Source of the DNA: Fibrobacter succinogenes
Lineage (GTDB): Bacteria; Fibrobacterota; Fibrobacteria; Fibrobacterales; Fibrobacteraceae
Direction of reading: 5' to 3'
Length of the DNA stretch: 55,369 bases
Assembly: GCA_902767785.1 (NCBI GenBank)
Contig: CACXIR010000029.1
Span: forward strand, 15,523 to 70,891
Part shown: one piece after another, positions 15,757 through 23,196 of the stretch
Layout: each line of letters opens with the position of its first letter
How positions within the stretch are numbered: the first letter of the stretch is position 1
Program-made: the position numbers and the translations under genes
Notes under the pieces: generated by a model
Databases searched by the model: none
The model's input: the letters and a program-made list of their open reading frames with translations, nothing else
Told to the model about the DNA's origin: nothing

Positions 15757-15797
15757 TTTTTCTACCATGTTGATAAACCACTAACCAAGGATTCCGT

Positions 15798-16748
15798 ATG
15801 ACACCGTTCCGTTACCTGCCAAAAGTTTTGCGAACCTTGCTGATCATCAATACTTTGGTGTTCGCCATTGCCGCCATTTTGGGTGGAGTGTTGGGGCTGC
15901 AGTTGAACCTGACCGGTGAAGGCCTTAAGCCACTTCAGGTGTGCATTGCCGAAATTGCTGCGTTTGACCCGAATGAACCTTTCCAGGTTTGGCGCTACGT
16001 TACCTACATGTTCATCCATTTTGACTTTATGCATTTCTTTTTCAACATGCTTATGCTTTGGATGTTCGGTGCCGAAATCGCGCAATGGATGGGGACCAAG
16101 CATTTTGCGGCCTTGTACTTTTTCTGCGGAATCTTTGCGGCCGTCTTCAGCATGGTTATGAGCATTTGGGGCTTGACCAACAGCCCCATCATTGGTGCCT
16201 CCGGTGCTCTGATGGGCGTATTCGTCGCCTACTACAAGTTCTTCCCGGACCGTCGCATTATGATGTTCTTCATCATCCCCATGAAAATCAAGTACGCCAT
16301 GTGGTTGATGGTAGCCTTCGACCTGGTTTTTGCCAACACCGGCGATGCAATAGCCCACTTTGCCCACCTGGGTGGCGTGGTGGCCGGCTTTATCTACATG
16401 GCCGTCTACATGAACGTGTTTGCCAAGGGGGACAGCCTCCTCTACGATTCTCCTTTTTCGGAAATCTTCCGCCTGTTCTCCAAAAATCCTGAAAACTACA
16501 GGAGCCATTTGGATGGTCAGGAAAAAGAGAGAAAGTCTGCTAGCAGCAATGCGACCGGCGGTAACGGTTCCAAGACGGGCGAGTCCGATGTTTTGGAGGG
16601 AGAGGTTTGTTACATGGACGAGCAGAAGAGGATGGACGAAATCCTCAAGAAGGTCGCTCGCGAGGGAATCAATTCGCTGACTGATTCGGAAAAGCAGTTC
16701 CTGCTGCAGACGGGGGACAGAATCCGTCGCCGCAGGGGAGGAATGTAA
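15798..16748 (+). CDS. Rhomboid-family intramembrane serine protease
   Basis: Integral membrane protease, 316 aa. A membrane core of about six helices carries the rhomboid signatures: HFDFMHFFFNMLMLW (Asn near 83), the catalytic Ser in GASGAL near residue 135, and the catalytic His in AHLGG near 190. The C-terminal ~110 residues are soluble and end in a short helical module (MDEILKKVAREGINSLT onward) found on many bacterial rhomboids. The substrate is unknown. The stop overlaps the next start (TAATG), so it is coupled to the kinase gene. Confidence 0.9.
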   Translation: MTPFRYLPKVLRTLLIINTLVFAIAAILGGVLGLQLNLTGEGLKPLQVCIAEIAAFDPNEPFQVWRYVTYMFIHFDFMHFFFNMLMLWMFGAEIAQWMGTKHFAALYFFCGIFAAVFSMVMSIWGLTNSPIIGASGALMGVFVAYYKFFPDRRIMMFFIIPMKIKYAMWLMVAFDLVFANTGDAIAHFAHLGGVVAGFIYMAVYMNVFAKGDSLLYDSPFSEIFRLFSKNPENYRSHLDGQEKERKSASSNATGGNGSKTGESDVLEGEVCYMDEQKRMDEILKKVAREGINSLTDSEKQFLLQTGDRIRRRRGGM

Positions 16749-17710
16749 TGAAGAAAGTTTTGGGCATGGGCGCGGCCCTTGTGGATATTTTGGCCAATGT
16801 GGATGATTCCTGGATTGAATCTCAGGGCGTGCAGAAGGGCGGCATGAACATGGTGGACTGGCCCCAGATGGAAAAATTTCTGGGCGCTTTAGACAACCCT
16901 CTGCGGGTTCCTGGCGGATCCACCTGCAACACTATGGTTGGGCTTTCCCGCCTGGGAGGCAAAGCCGCCTTCATTTCCAAGATTGGCGACGACGAGCTGG
17001 GGAGAATTTTCCATACACACCTTGAAAAGAACGGCGTGGAATCCAAGTTGGGAATTTCCGATGCGGCCACGGGTTGCGTGTTCTCTGCGGTGACGCCTGA
17101 CGCTCAGCGCTCCATGTGGACTTACCTGGGGGCGTCCGACTTTTTGGGTAGCGACGACTTTGTGCCTGCCCTTTATGACGGCGTAGGACTTTTGTATGCC
17201 GAAGGCTACCGTGCTTTCAATGCGGATTGCTTCAAGAAATCCTTTACGCTGGCTCGCAGCTTGGGAGTGGAAACTGCTCTGGACTTTAGCAGCTTTGGGG
17301 TGGTGGATGCTTGCCGCAAGCTGTTCGACGAGCTTTTCGAAGAGAAGATGATCGACATCATCATTGCCAACGAAGACGAAGCCTTTGCCTATGCAGGCGT
17401 AAGGGAAGAAGCCGCGCTGGATGTGCTTGCGAAAAAAGCGAAGGTGGCGGTAGTGAAAATTGGCAAGCGCGGCGCCCTGATTGCCAAGGACGGCAAGACG
17501 GTGCATGTGAATGCAGGACCCGCCAAGGCCATCGATACTACGGGTGCCGGTGACTTGTGGGCGTCGGGATTTTTGTACGGCTACATGAACGGCTGGGACA
17601 TGGAACGTTCCGGCAACTTGGGCAGCATAGTGAGCAACGAAGTGGTGCAGGTCATGGGCGCCCAGATTCCCGAAGAGGGCTGGCAGCGCATTTTGGCGGC
17701 TCGCGGTTAA
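16748..17710 (+). CDS. PfkB-family carbohydrate/nucleoside kinase (adenosine-kinase-like)
   Basis: A 320-aa ribokinase-family protein with the N-terminal GGSTCNTMVGLSRLGG substrate motif, KIGDDELG, and the C-terminal PfkB signature DTTGAGDLWASGF containing the catalytic Asp. Overall spacing resembles the adenosine kinase subgroup more than ribokinase or fructokinase, but the phosphoacceptor cannot be fixed from sequence alone. It overlaps the rhomboid stop by one base. Confidence 0.85.
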   Translation: MKKVLGMGAALVDILANVDDSWIESQGVQKGGMNMVDWPQMEKFLGALDNPLRVPGGSTCNTMVGLSRLGGKAAFISKIGDDELGRIFHTHLEKNGVESKLGISDAATGCVFSAVTPDAQRSMWTYLGASDFLGSDDFVPALYDGVGLLYAEGYRAFNADCFKKSFTLARSLGVETALDFSSFGVVDACRKLFDELFEEKMIDIIIANEDEAFAYAGVREEAALDVLAKKAKVAVVKIGKRGALIAKDGKTVHVNAGPAKAIDTTGAGDLWASGFLYGYMNGWDMERSGNLGSIVSNEVVQVMGAQIPEEGWQRILAARG

Positions 17711-17750
17711 ATAGTTTGTTAGCGCTTCCCGCTTTTAGGAGGGCTTTGCG

Positions 17751-18546
17751 ATGGCGGATATTCTTGTTTTAGGTTATGGTCCTGCAGGCATTTCTGCAGC
17801 CTTGTACGGACTCCGTGCGGGTTTGGACGTGCAGATTGTGGGCAAGGACGGCGGTGCCCTTGGTGGGCAAGAAACAGGCCTTGGAACTGGGCGCAAGCAT
17901 TGCCGATGACGAGGTGATGGACCTGATGTTCGACGGCAGGGACTTTGTGGCCAAGGGCCTTGTGGGGGATTACCACGGGCGAGTCTGCATTATGGCTACC
18001 GGAGCCGCCCGCAAAAAGCACCCGCTGCCGGGCATGGAGGCTCTGGAGGGCCACGGGGTCAGCTACTGTGCCGTTTGTGACTCCTTCTTTTACAAGGGCA
18101 AGAACGTGGCCGTTCTAGGGAGCGGCGAATACGCACTTCACGAGACCCAGGAACTTTTGCAGGTGGTGTCTTCTGTGACGTTGCTGACTAACGGCGTAGA
18201 ACCTACTGCACCCTTCCCCGACAAAGTTCGCATCGATAAGCGTCATTTGCAGGGCCTGGTAGGCGAGGGTGCCTTCCAGGGAGTGCATTACGAAGACGGT
18301 ACGGAAGAAAACTTTGACGGCTTGTTCGTTGCTTTGGGCAGTGCCAACGCTACGGATTTGGCCCTGAAGGCGGGAGCTGCCTTTGACCAGGGAAAGCTGG
18401 TGCTGGACGAAAACTTGCAGACGTCTTTGCCCGGGCTTTATGCGGCGGGAGACTGCACCGGCGGCATCTTGCAGGTGTCCATTGCCGTAGGCGAAGGCGC
18501 CCGCGCGGCCCTTGCGGCGATTAAGTACCTGAGAGAGAATAAATAA
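17751..18546 (+). pseudogene. Thioredoxin-reductase-like flavoprotein, frame broken by an internal deletion
   Basis: The gene opens at ATG 17751 behind a strong AGGAGG site with the FAD-binding motif LGYGPAGISAALYG. This frame runs into a stop at about 17910. From about 17865 the continuation is in another frame (GKKQALELGASIADDE). That frame carries the redox motif YCAVCDSF, the NAD-binding VLGSGEYALHE and the C-terminal AAGDCTGGILQ. The segment that normally holds the conserved IENYYGF-like motif after the first FAD strand, about 20-25 residues, is missing. The break therefore looks like a deletion of roughly 70 bp rather than a single-base slip. GTGGGCAAG occurs on both sides (about 17848 and 17863) and could have mediated it. 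An assembly error is the alternative. Confidence 0.8.
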
Positions 18547-18553
18547 TTCAGAA

Positions 18554-18580
18554 TTCGGAGTTCGGAACTATAACTCCGAA
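18554..18580. other. Intergenic hairpin
   Basis: TTCGGAGTT and AACTCCGAA pair around a 9-nt loop in the 62-bp gap before the radical SAM gene. No T-run follows, so it is not a clear terminator. Confidence 0.5.
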
Positions 18581-18608
18581 ATCTGGAGTCAGAAATCAGA
18601 ATTATCCC

Positions 18609-19460
18609 ATGCATCGTCTGACTTTACTGACCAATCCGGACACTTGTAATTTACACTGCCCGCTGTGTTTTTTGAACCAGCGGGGTGTACCGACCGGTCT
18701 TGGCGAGATGCCCGTAGAAGTGGCGCGAAGTTCCATTGAAAAATATGCAGGTGTGCGAGAGGTGATTCCCTCCACCATGGGGGAACCTTTACTTTATTCG
18801 AAATTTGAAGAACTGCTGGAACTGTGCGTGTGCCGCGGAATTCCCCTGAACCTGACCACCAACGGGACGTTTCCGGGAAGGTGGGGGACTGAAGAGGGCA
18901 TGGAGGCCTTGCTTTTGGCCTGTAGCGACATCAAGGTAAGCTCCTTGTCTTATGAGGTTGGCGGTTTGTCCGAAAGCGAGTGGAAAGCGAATGTGGAAAG
19001 GTTGCTGGATGTTCGCAGACGGTTGCTGGAGTCTCGCCGCCTCGAGCAGGCGGGAAAGCCAGTGGCCTCTGTTTCCCTGCAGGTGACTTTGCATCGTGAA
19101 AATATGGCGATGGTGTCAGAACTTTTGCGGTGGGCGGAACAGGCCGGGATAAATCGCATCAAGTGGAATCCCGTGGTATTTCTGGATTGTGCGTCGCAAG
19201 AATTGCGGGAAAGGTTTGCTTTGCCCGAAGGTGCCGTGGAGCGTTTGCACTCGGTGCTGTGTTCGGAAAAAGTGCGTTGCGAAGGAAGCCTGTATTTTGA
19301 AGGGCACAACGGCACTTGTATCGATGGCGGCTCCTGTTCCGTTGGCGGAGACTGCCCGCAAGATGGCTCCCAGAAGGGCTGCCCTTTTGCAGACGAAGTG
19401 TGGGTGTGGCCCGACGGCCACGAGGACCATTGCCCCGATCCTAAGCGAAGGTGGGGGTGA
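18609..19460 (+). CDS. Radical SAM protein of unknown function
   Basis: A 283-aa radical SAM enzyme. The cluster motif CNLHCPLC (CxxxCxxC) is at residues 13-20, followed by an STMGEPLLY glycine/glutamate motif and a strand with NLTTNGT. The C-terminal third has several Cys (CIDGGSCSVGGDC and GCPFADEVWVWPDGHEDHC), suggesting an auxiliary cluster or a reduced SPASM-like end. The neighbours (a broken flavoprotein reductase and purN) do not reveal a substrate. Confidence 0.75.
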   Translation: MHRLTLLTNPDTCNLHCPLCFLNQRGVPTGLGEMPVEVARSSIEKYAGVREVIPSTMGEPLLYSKFEELLELCVCRGIPLNLTTNGTFPGRWGTEEGMEALLLACSDIKVSSLSYEVGGLSESEWKANVERLLDVRRRLLESRRLEQAGKPVASVSLQVTLHRENMAMVSELLRWAEQAGINRIKWNPVVFLDCASQELRERFALPEGAVERLHSVLCSEKVRCEGSLYFEGHNGTCIDGGSCSVGGDCPQDGSQKGCPFADEVWVWPDGHEDHCPDPKRRWG

Positions 19461-19466
19461 TTTTTC

Positions 19467-19472
19467 TAAATT
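19467..19472 (+). promoter_or_regulatory. -10-like box for purN, putative leaderless
   Basis: TTTTTCTAAATT is followed by TGGCCC and the ATG at 19479. There is a 6-nt gap and no ribosome-binding site. Confidence 0.5.
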
Positions 19473-19478
19473 TGGCCC

Positions 19479-20069
19479 ATGCTGAAATTCGGTGTGATGG
19501 CTTCCGGCAGTGGAAGCAACTTCAAGGCGATTTTGGAACGCATCCGGTCCGGAGAATTCCAGGCCCAGTGCCTTTTTCTGATTTCGAACAACGGAAACTG
19601 CGGAGCCGTAGGCTACGCGAAGGATTATGGAATTCCCGTGTTCCATATTTCCGGCAAGACCCACCCCGATGGGGCCGCGTACGAGGCGGCGCTGCTTGAA
19701 GTTGTGGATCGCTTTGACGTGGACCTGGTGGTTCTGGCGGGTTACATGAAGGTCCTGCCGTCTAGTTTTATTAAAAGGCTTGCAGGGCGCATATTGAACA
19801 TCCATCCTTCGCTGCTGCCCAAGTATGGCGGCAAGGGCTTTTACGGGATGCATGTGCACGAGGCGGTTATAGCCGCCGGCGAACAGGAGTCGGGGGCTAC
19901 CGTCCACTTGGTTGGCGAAGAAATCGACAGCGGGCGGATTTTGGCGCAAGGCCGCGTGCCCGTGCTGCCGACAGATACTCCGGAGTCCCTGGCTGCCCGT
20001 GTCCACGAGGTGGAACACCAAATTTACTGGAAGGCCATCCGGGATTACGGAAAGTGCTTGAAAGGGTAG
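19479..20069 (+). CDS. purN: Phosphoribosylglycinamide formyltransferase
   Basis: PurN transfers a formyl group from 10-formyltetrahydrofolate to GAR in purine synthesis. The 196-aa protein shows the phosphate loop ASGSGSNF, LAGYMKVLP, the catalytic NIHPSLLP (Asn and His) and HLVGEEIDSGRIL with the catalytic Asp. Length is normal. It starts 18 nt after the radical SAM stop, but a TAAATT box ends 6 nt before its ATG, so it may have its own leaderless transcript. Confidence 0.95.
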   Translation: MLKFGVMASGSGSNFKAILERIRSGEFQAQCLFLISNNGNCGAVGYAKDYGIPVFHISGKTHPDGAAYEAALLEVVDRFDVDLVVLAGYMKVLPSSFIKRLAGRILNIHPSLLPKYGGKGFYGMHVHEAVIAAGEQESGATVHLVGEEIDSGRILAQGRVPVLPTDTPESLAARVHEVEHQIYWKAIRDYGKCLKG

Positions 20070-20070
20070 G

Positions 20071-20340
20071 GGAAGCGAGATTGATTTGGGACGGAATAGC
20101 GAGATTGCCAAAAGTTTCACTTTGTTCAACTTTTGCCCTTCGGGCTTGCCTGCGATTCTCGCAGGTCAAGGTTGTGGTTTACAGTAGCGAGATTGGACAA
20201 GAACTTCGCTACGCTTCAGTTCTTGCCCTTCGGGTTAAGCCTACGGCTTAATCCCTAAATCGCTCATTATTCGCTTTGCTCATCGAGCGATTTAGTCGAA
20301 CTCACGACTACGTCGCTCGTTCTTGAACCTCGCTATTCCG
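20071..20340. repeat. Mosaic of tRNA-Pro 3'-end fragments and inverted repeats
   Basis: This noncoding stretch contains pieces of the adjacent tRNA-Pro. CGGAATAGCGAGATT at 20092-20106 is identical to the tRNA 3' end at 20384-20398. TAGCGAGATT recurs at 20185-20194. TCGAACTCACGAC at 20296-20308 matches the T-loop region at 20398-20410. An inverted copy, CTCGCTATTCCG, lies at 20329-20340. Between them are inverted repeats: TAAATCGCTC (20256-20265) with GAGCGATTTA (20285-20294), and CAAGAACT (20198-20205) with AGTTCTTG (20218-20225). No plausible gene is present. Confidence 0.75.
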
Positions 20341-20345
20341 CGTAT

Positions 20346-20381
20346 AAAAAGAAAATCACCCTTCAGGGTGGTCTTCTTTTT
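20346..20381 (-). terminator. Rho-independent terminator after tRNA-Pro
   Basis: A palindromic element whose CACCC/GGGTG core has a TTCA loop and extends into A/T-rich flanks that pair with G-U tolerance. T-runs occur in both directions, so it could also stop transcripts arriving from purN. Confidence 0.85.
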
Positions 20382-20382
20382 A

Positions 20383-20456
20383 TCGGAATAGCGAGATTCG
20401 AACTCACGACCTCTTGCTCCCGAAGCAAGCGCTCTACCAGGCTGAGCTATATTCCG
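20383..20456 (-). tRNA. tRNA-Pro (anticodon CGG)
   Basis: On the minus strand the cloverleaf folds fully. The acceptor stem is CGGAATA/TATTCCG, the D-arm GCTC/GAGC, and the anticodon stem CTTGC/GCAAG with loop TTCGGGA (anticodon CGG). The T-arm is GTGAG-TTCGAAT-CTCGC and the discriminator base is A. The 3' CCA is not encoded. It lies 54 nt downstream of the smr gene and may be read from the same operon. Confidence 0.95.
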
Positions 20457-20510
20457 GTTGGTGGCACAAAGATAGTTAAAAAGGGCGAAAATTTAAAGCC
20501 CCTAGGGCCG

Positions 20511-20951
20511 CTATTTTTTGATTTTTGGGGCGGGTTTGCCGATTTTGAGGATGCTGGAGCCGGCGTTCTCGATTTCGGTGCGGTAGAAAACCACCCGGTT
20601 TCGCCATTCGGAGCGGACCTTGCGGTCGATGATCTTCTTGACGTTGCCGTAGGCGGGGTTTCCGCCCCCGTGAATAACCCGCAAGACGCTGAGCCCCGCG
20701 ATGGACATCTGGGACATGCGGCGTTCCACCGCTTCGGCCGCCTCGTCTGCGGTCATGCCGTGGAGGTCTATCTCGTCTTCGGGCAGCGGAGTACCCCAGG
20801 AGGCGGGGTTGCGGACCTTTTTGCCCTTGAAGTTCTTCGCCTTGTCGGGGGTCTCGGCGGCCTTCTCTGCCTCCAGGGCCTTGTCCTTGTCTTCCATGTG
20901 GTGGCTCTTGATCCACTCTAGCTGGAAAAGTTCCTCTTCGTTGAACGCCAT
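20511..20951 (-). CDS. Smr-domain protein
   Basis: A 146-aa protein whose C-terminal ~85 residues form a Smr (MutS2-type) domain. It has DEIDLHGMTADEAAEAVE (the DLHG signature), and VIHGGGNPAYG in place of the usual HGxG turn. Smr domains are nicking nucleases or nucleic-acid binders; stand-alone versions act on DNA or stalled-ribosome mRNA, but which applies here is unknown. ATG 20951 is 2 nt after the upstream acyltransferase stop, and an in-frame start at 21125 lies inside that gene. Last protein gene of the mraY-led operon. Confidence 0.85.
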   Translation of the reverse strand: MAFNEEELFQLEWIKSHHMEDKDKALEAEKAAETPDKAKNFKGKKVRNPASWGTPLPEDEIDLHGMTADEAAEAVERRMSQMSIAGLSVLRVIHGGGNPAYGNVKKIIDRKVRSEWRNRVVFYRTEIENAGSSILKIGKPAPKIKK

Positions 20952-20953
20952 GG

Positions 20954-21841
20954 CTACACCTTGAAGTTCCTGTGGTAGTTCCAGGTCCACTGTTCCGGGT
21001 GTTCTCCAATCCAGCGCTCCACGTCGTTTCCGATGGCCTTGACCAGCATCTCTTCGCCCTGGGGCGTGGCGGCCATCTTGGGCGGGTAGTAGTTCTCGAA
21101 ACGCACCACGTGCTGCCGCACCCACCTGCCGTTCTGGCGGACGTTTTCGCAGTAGGTGCGGAAGGTGACAATGCTTGCACCCATCTGGTTGGCCTTGATG
21201 GGGAGCCGCAGGTAGAGCAGGCTCTCTTTGTCGAACAGGGAAATCTTGTTGCCTTTGGGCGCCCGGGACTGGTCCACCACCATGGCCAAGATGCCTCGCG
21301 TCTTGAACAGGTTCCGCAATACCTGTGCCACGTCTTCGATGTTGTATTCGCTCAGGTGGGGGTGGTAGCGCAAGTCCCGCACCACTTGGGTCAGTTCCGT
21401 GTTCTTGAAGGCGTTGGTCACCAGGTGTACGTGCTGGCTGTAGTTGCAGAGGGTGCGGTGCATGTTCTCGAAGGCACCCTGGTGTATGCTTATGGCGGCC
21501 ACGGGTTCTGCCTTGGCGGCATCCATGATGATATGCTCGTTCTCGATGCGGACCCGCCGTGTGGCGGAATGTATGCCTGCCAGCAGGCGATAGCTGTCAA
21601 TGCCGTTCCAGTACAGGCTTTCAAAGACGTCCCTGGGGGAAATCCTGGGCCTGCGCATGGCCTTGCGGCCCCAGAATCCCGTTTCCCGCAAAAGACGGTC
21701 TACGCGGCCGTAGGCACGCTTGGTGTGGAGGATCCTGTAAACAGGGAAGGCGAATTTCAGCAACAACGCGAAGAATCCGTCGGGCAGGCGGAGCAGCACG
21801 AAAATCAGAGTCTTGAGGGCGTAGTACTTGAATTTGTTCAT
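20954..21841 (-). CDS. LpxL/LpxM-type lipid A acyltransferase
   Basis: A 295-aa inner-membrane acyltransferase of the HtrB/LpxL family, which adds secondary acyl chains to KDO2-lipid IVA. An N-terminal hydrophobic anchor (about 10-35) is followed by the catalytic SIHQGAFEN (HxxxxE type), a VVDQS motif, and the family C-terminal HPEQWTWNYHR. This fits the KDO pathway shown by kdsB. Which acyl position it serves cannot be told. It starts 8 nt after the pyrophosphorylase gene. Confidence 0.87.
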   Translation of the reverse strand: MNKFKYYALKTLIFVLLRLPDGFFALLLKFAFPVYRILHTKRAYGRVDRLLRETGFWGRKAMRRPRISPRDVFESLYWNGIDSYRLLAGIHSATRRVRIENEHIIMDAAKAEPVAAISIHQGAFENMHRTLCNYSQHVHLVTNAFKNTELTQVVRDLRYHPHLSEYNIEDVAQVLRNLFKTRGILAMVVDQSRAPKGNKISLFDKESLLYLRLPIKANQMGASIVTFRTYCENVRQNGRWVRQHVVRFENYYPPKMAATPQGEEMLVKAIGNDVERWIGEHPEQWTWNYHRNFKV

Positions 21842-21849
21842 GACGAACG

Positions 21850-23187
21850 CTATTCCTCGTCAAACTCCAGGATGTTGCGGCCCAGTTCACGCTCGAACAG
21901 TCTGCGGGAAAGTCCTTCGCCGGCATAGCTGATAGTAGGCGACACTTCGTAGAGCTTGTCGGGCTTGACCTCCACGTGGGCCTTTTTCAGCCATTCCTTG
22001 TGGAGCTTGCCAATCATGATCCTTGCGGTCTTGGGGGAGTCGTTGCCCTCGGCGTTCTTGACGGGGCTGAATTCCTCTTCGCGGACCACGCCGAAGGGCA
22101 TCATGGTCCCAAGCAGCGGGAAGGCGTCGAACAGGAACTGCTCGAACTTCCAGCACTTCTCGATACCGCAAACCGTCTTGCGGGCGGTGTGCCACGGGAG
22201 CTTTCCGGTCTGCAGTTTGCGAAGCCCATCGGTTTTGAACAAGTGGATGGCGATGTTGCCGCCGTCGAAGGTAAGGCTGCCGTCGGCGTTGGTCATGTCG
22301 CGGTAGTTCTCGGGAAGGTCGCTGTATTCCACCACGCCGGGCTTGCCGTTTTGAAGTGCGAATATACCAACCTTTTCGTTCGGGCCGGCCTTGGGGACTA
22401 CCTTGGAGGCCGACATGCTGCGACCTTCGCTGGCAAGCGCTCCGATGAATGCCGGGTCGCAAATGCGGCACAGCGCGTTGTCCACGCTGTAGAGGAACAC
22501 GTAACGCACGCCCTTCTCTATAAGCCAAGCGAGAGTTCCGCTCTGCGCCAACGCACGGAAGCATCCGCCGTTTCCGTCGGGAACAAGTGCCAAACGGTTG
22601 TTTTCGTCTACGATGGCCTTGCCGTTCGGGTCCAGGGCGCAGATGGTGCCCTGCTCAAAGAAACGCATGTTGTCGCGGTCGTAACCGAAAAAGCCGTGTT
22701 CGGTAAAGAAGTTGACGGTAGCCTGATGGTTCAGGGGGCTGGTCATAATGCACCAGGGAATGGGGTGGCCCACCTGCGCCGCCAAGTTCAGCAGCCGTTC
22801 CGCTTGCAGTTGGAACAGGCTCTTGTGGCTAGGGAGTCCGATGTCGAACATTCCCTTAGGGCCGTCGAAACCCAGGCGTGAACCCTGTCCGCCCGCCACC
22901 AGGAATGCGGCCACCTGCCCCTTTCCAAGCAAAATTTCGCCGGTCTCCTTCCAGTATTCATAACGCAGGTCGTCGGCTGCAATCTTGAAGGGCATTGGCT
23001 TGAGGTCGGCAGAGACGTTGTCCTCGAGAGAGGCTGCGGACTTTTCGGCATAGAGTGCTTTCAGTTCTTCCCAGTCTTGGCTCTGAATGTCCCGTTCCAG
23101 ATTGGCGCGGGCCTCGCCAGTCAAGGATTCCAGCTTAGCGACGAGTTCTTGCTGCCCCGCCGCTTTCAGATTTTCGATAATGTCCAT
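21850..23187 (-). CDS. Eukaryotic-type UDP-sugar pyrophosphorylase (UDPGP family, UAP1-like)
   Basis: A 445-aa nucleotidyltransferase that makes UDP-sugars from UTP and a sugar 1-phosphate. The motif LVAGGQGSRLGFDGPKGMFD, followed by SLFQLQAER, SPLNHQAT, ALVPDGNGGCFRAL and VFLYSVDNAL, matches the UDP-N-acetylglucosamine pyrophosphorylase branch found mainly in eukaryotes, not bacterial GlmU or GalU. Its place between mraY and an lpxL-like gene suggests supply of UDP-GlcNAc or a related UDP-sugar for the envelope. The UDP-hexose alternative cannot be excluded. Confidence 0.87.
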   Translation of the reverse strand: MDIIENLKAAGQQELVAKLESLTGEARANLERDIQSQDWEELKALYAEKSAASLEDNVSADLKPMPFKIAADDLRYEYWKETGEILLGKGQVAAFLVAGGQGSRLGFDGPKGMFDIGLPSHKSLFQLQAERLLNLAAQVGHPIPWCIMTSPLNHQATVNFFTEHGFFGYDRDNMRFFEQGTICALDPNGKAIVDENNRLALVPDGNGGCFRALAQSGTLAWLIEKGVRYVFLYSVDNALCRICDPAFIGALASEGRSMSASKVVPKAGPNEKVGIFALQNGKPGVVEYSDLPENYRDMTNADGSLTFDGGNIAIHLFKTDGLRKLQTGKLPWHTARKTVCGIEKCWKFEQFLFDAFPLLGTMMPFGVVREEEFSPVKNAEGNDSPKTARIMIGKLHKEWLKKAHVEVKPDKLYEVSPTISYAGEGLSRRLFERELGRNILEFDEE

Positions 23188-23196
23188 AAGTACTAC

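Noticed and set aside
20054-20251. Small open frame in the tRNA-flanking region
   Set aside because: It is composed of tRNA fragments and stem-loops, overlaps purN and has no start signal or protein-like pattern.
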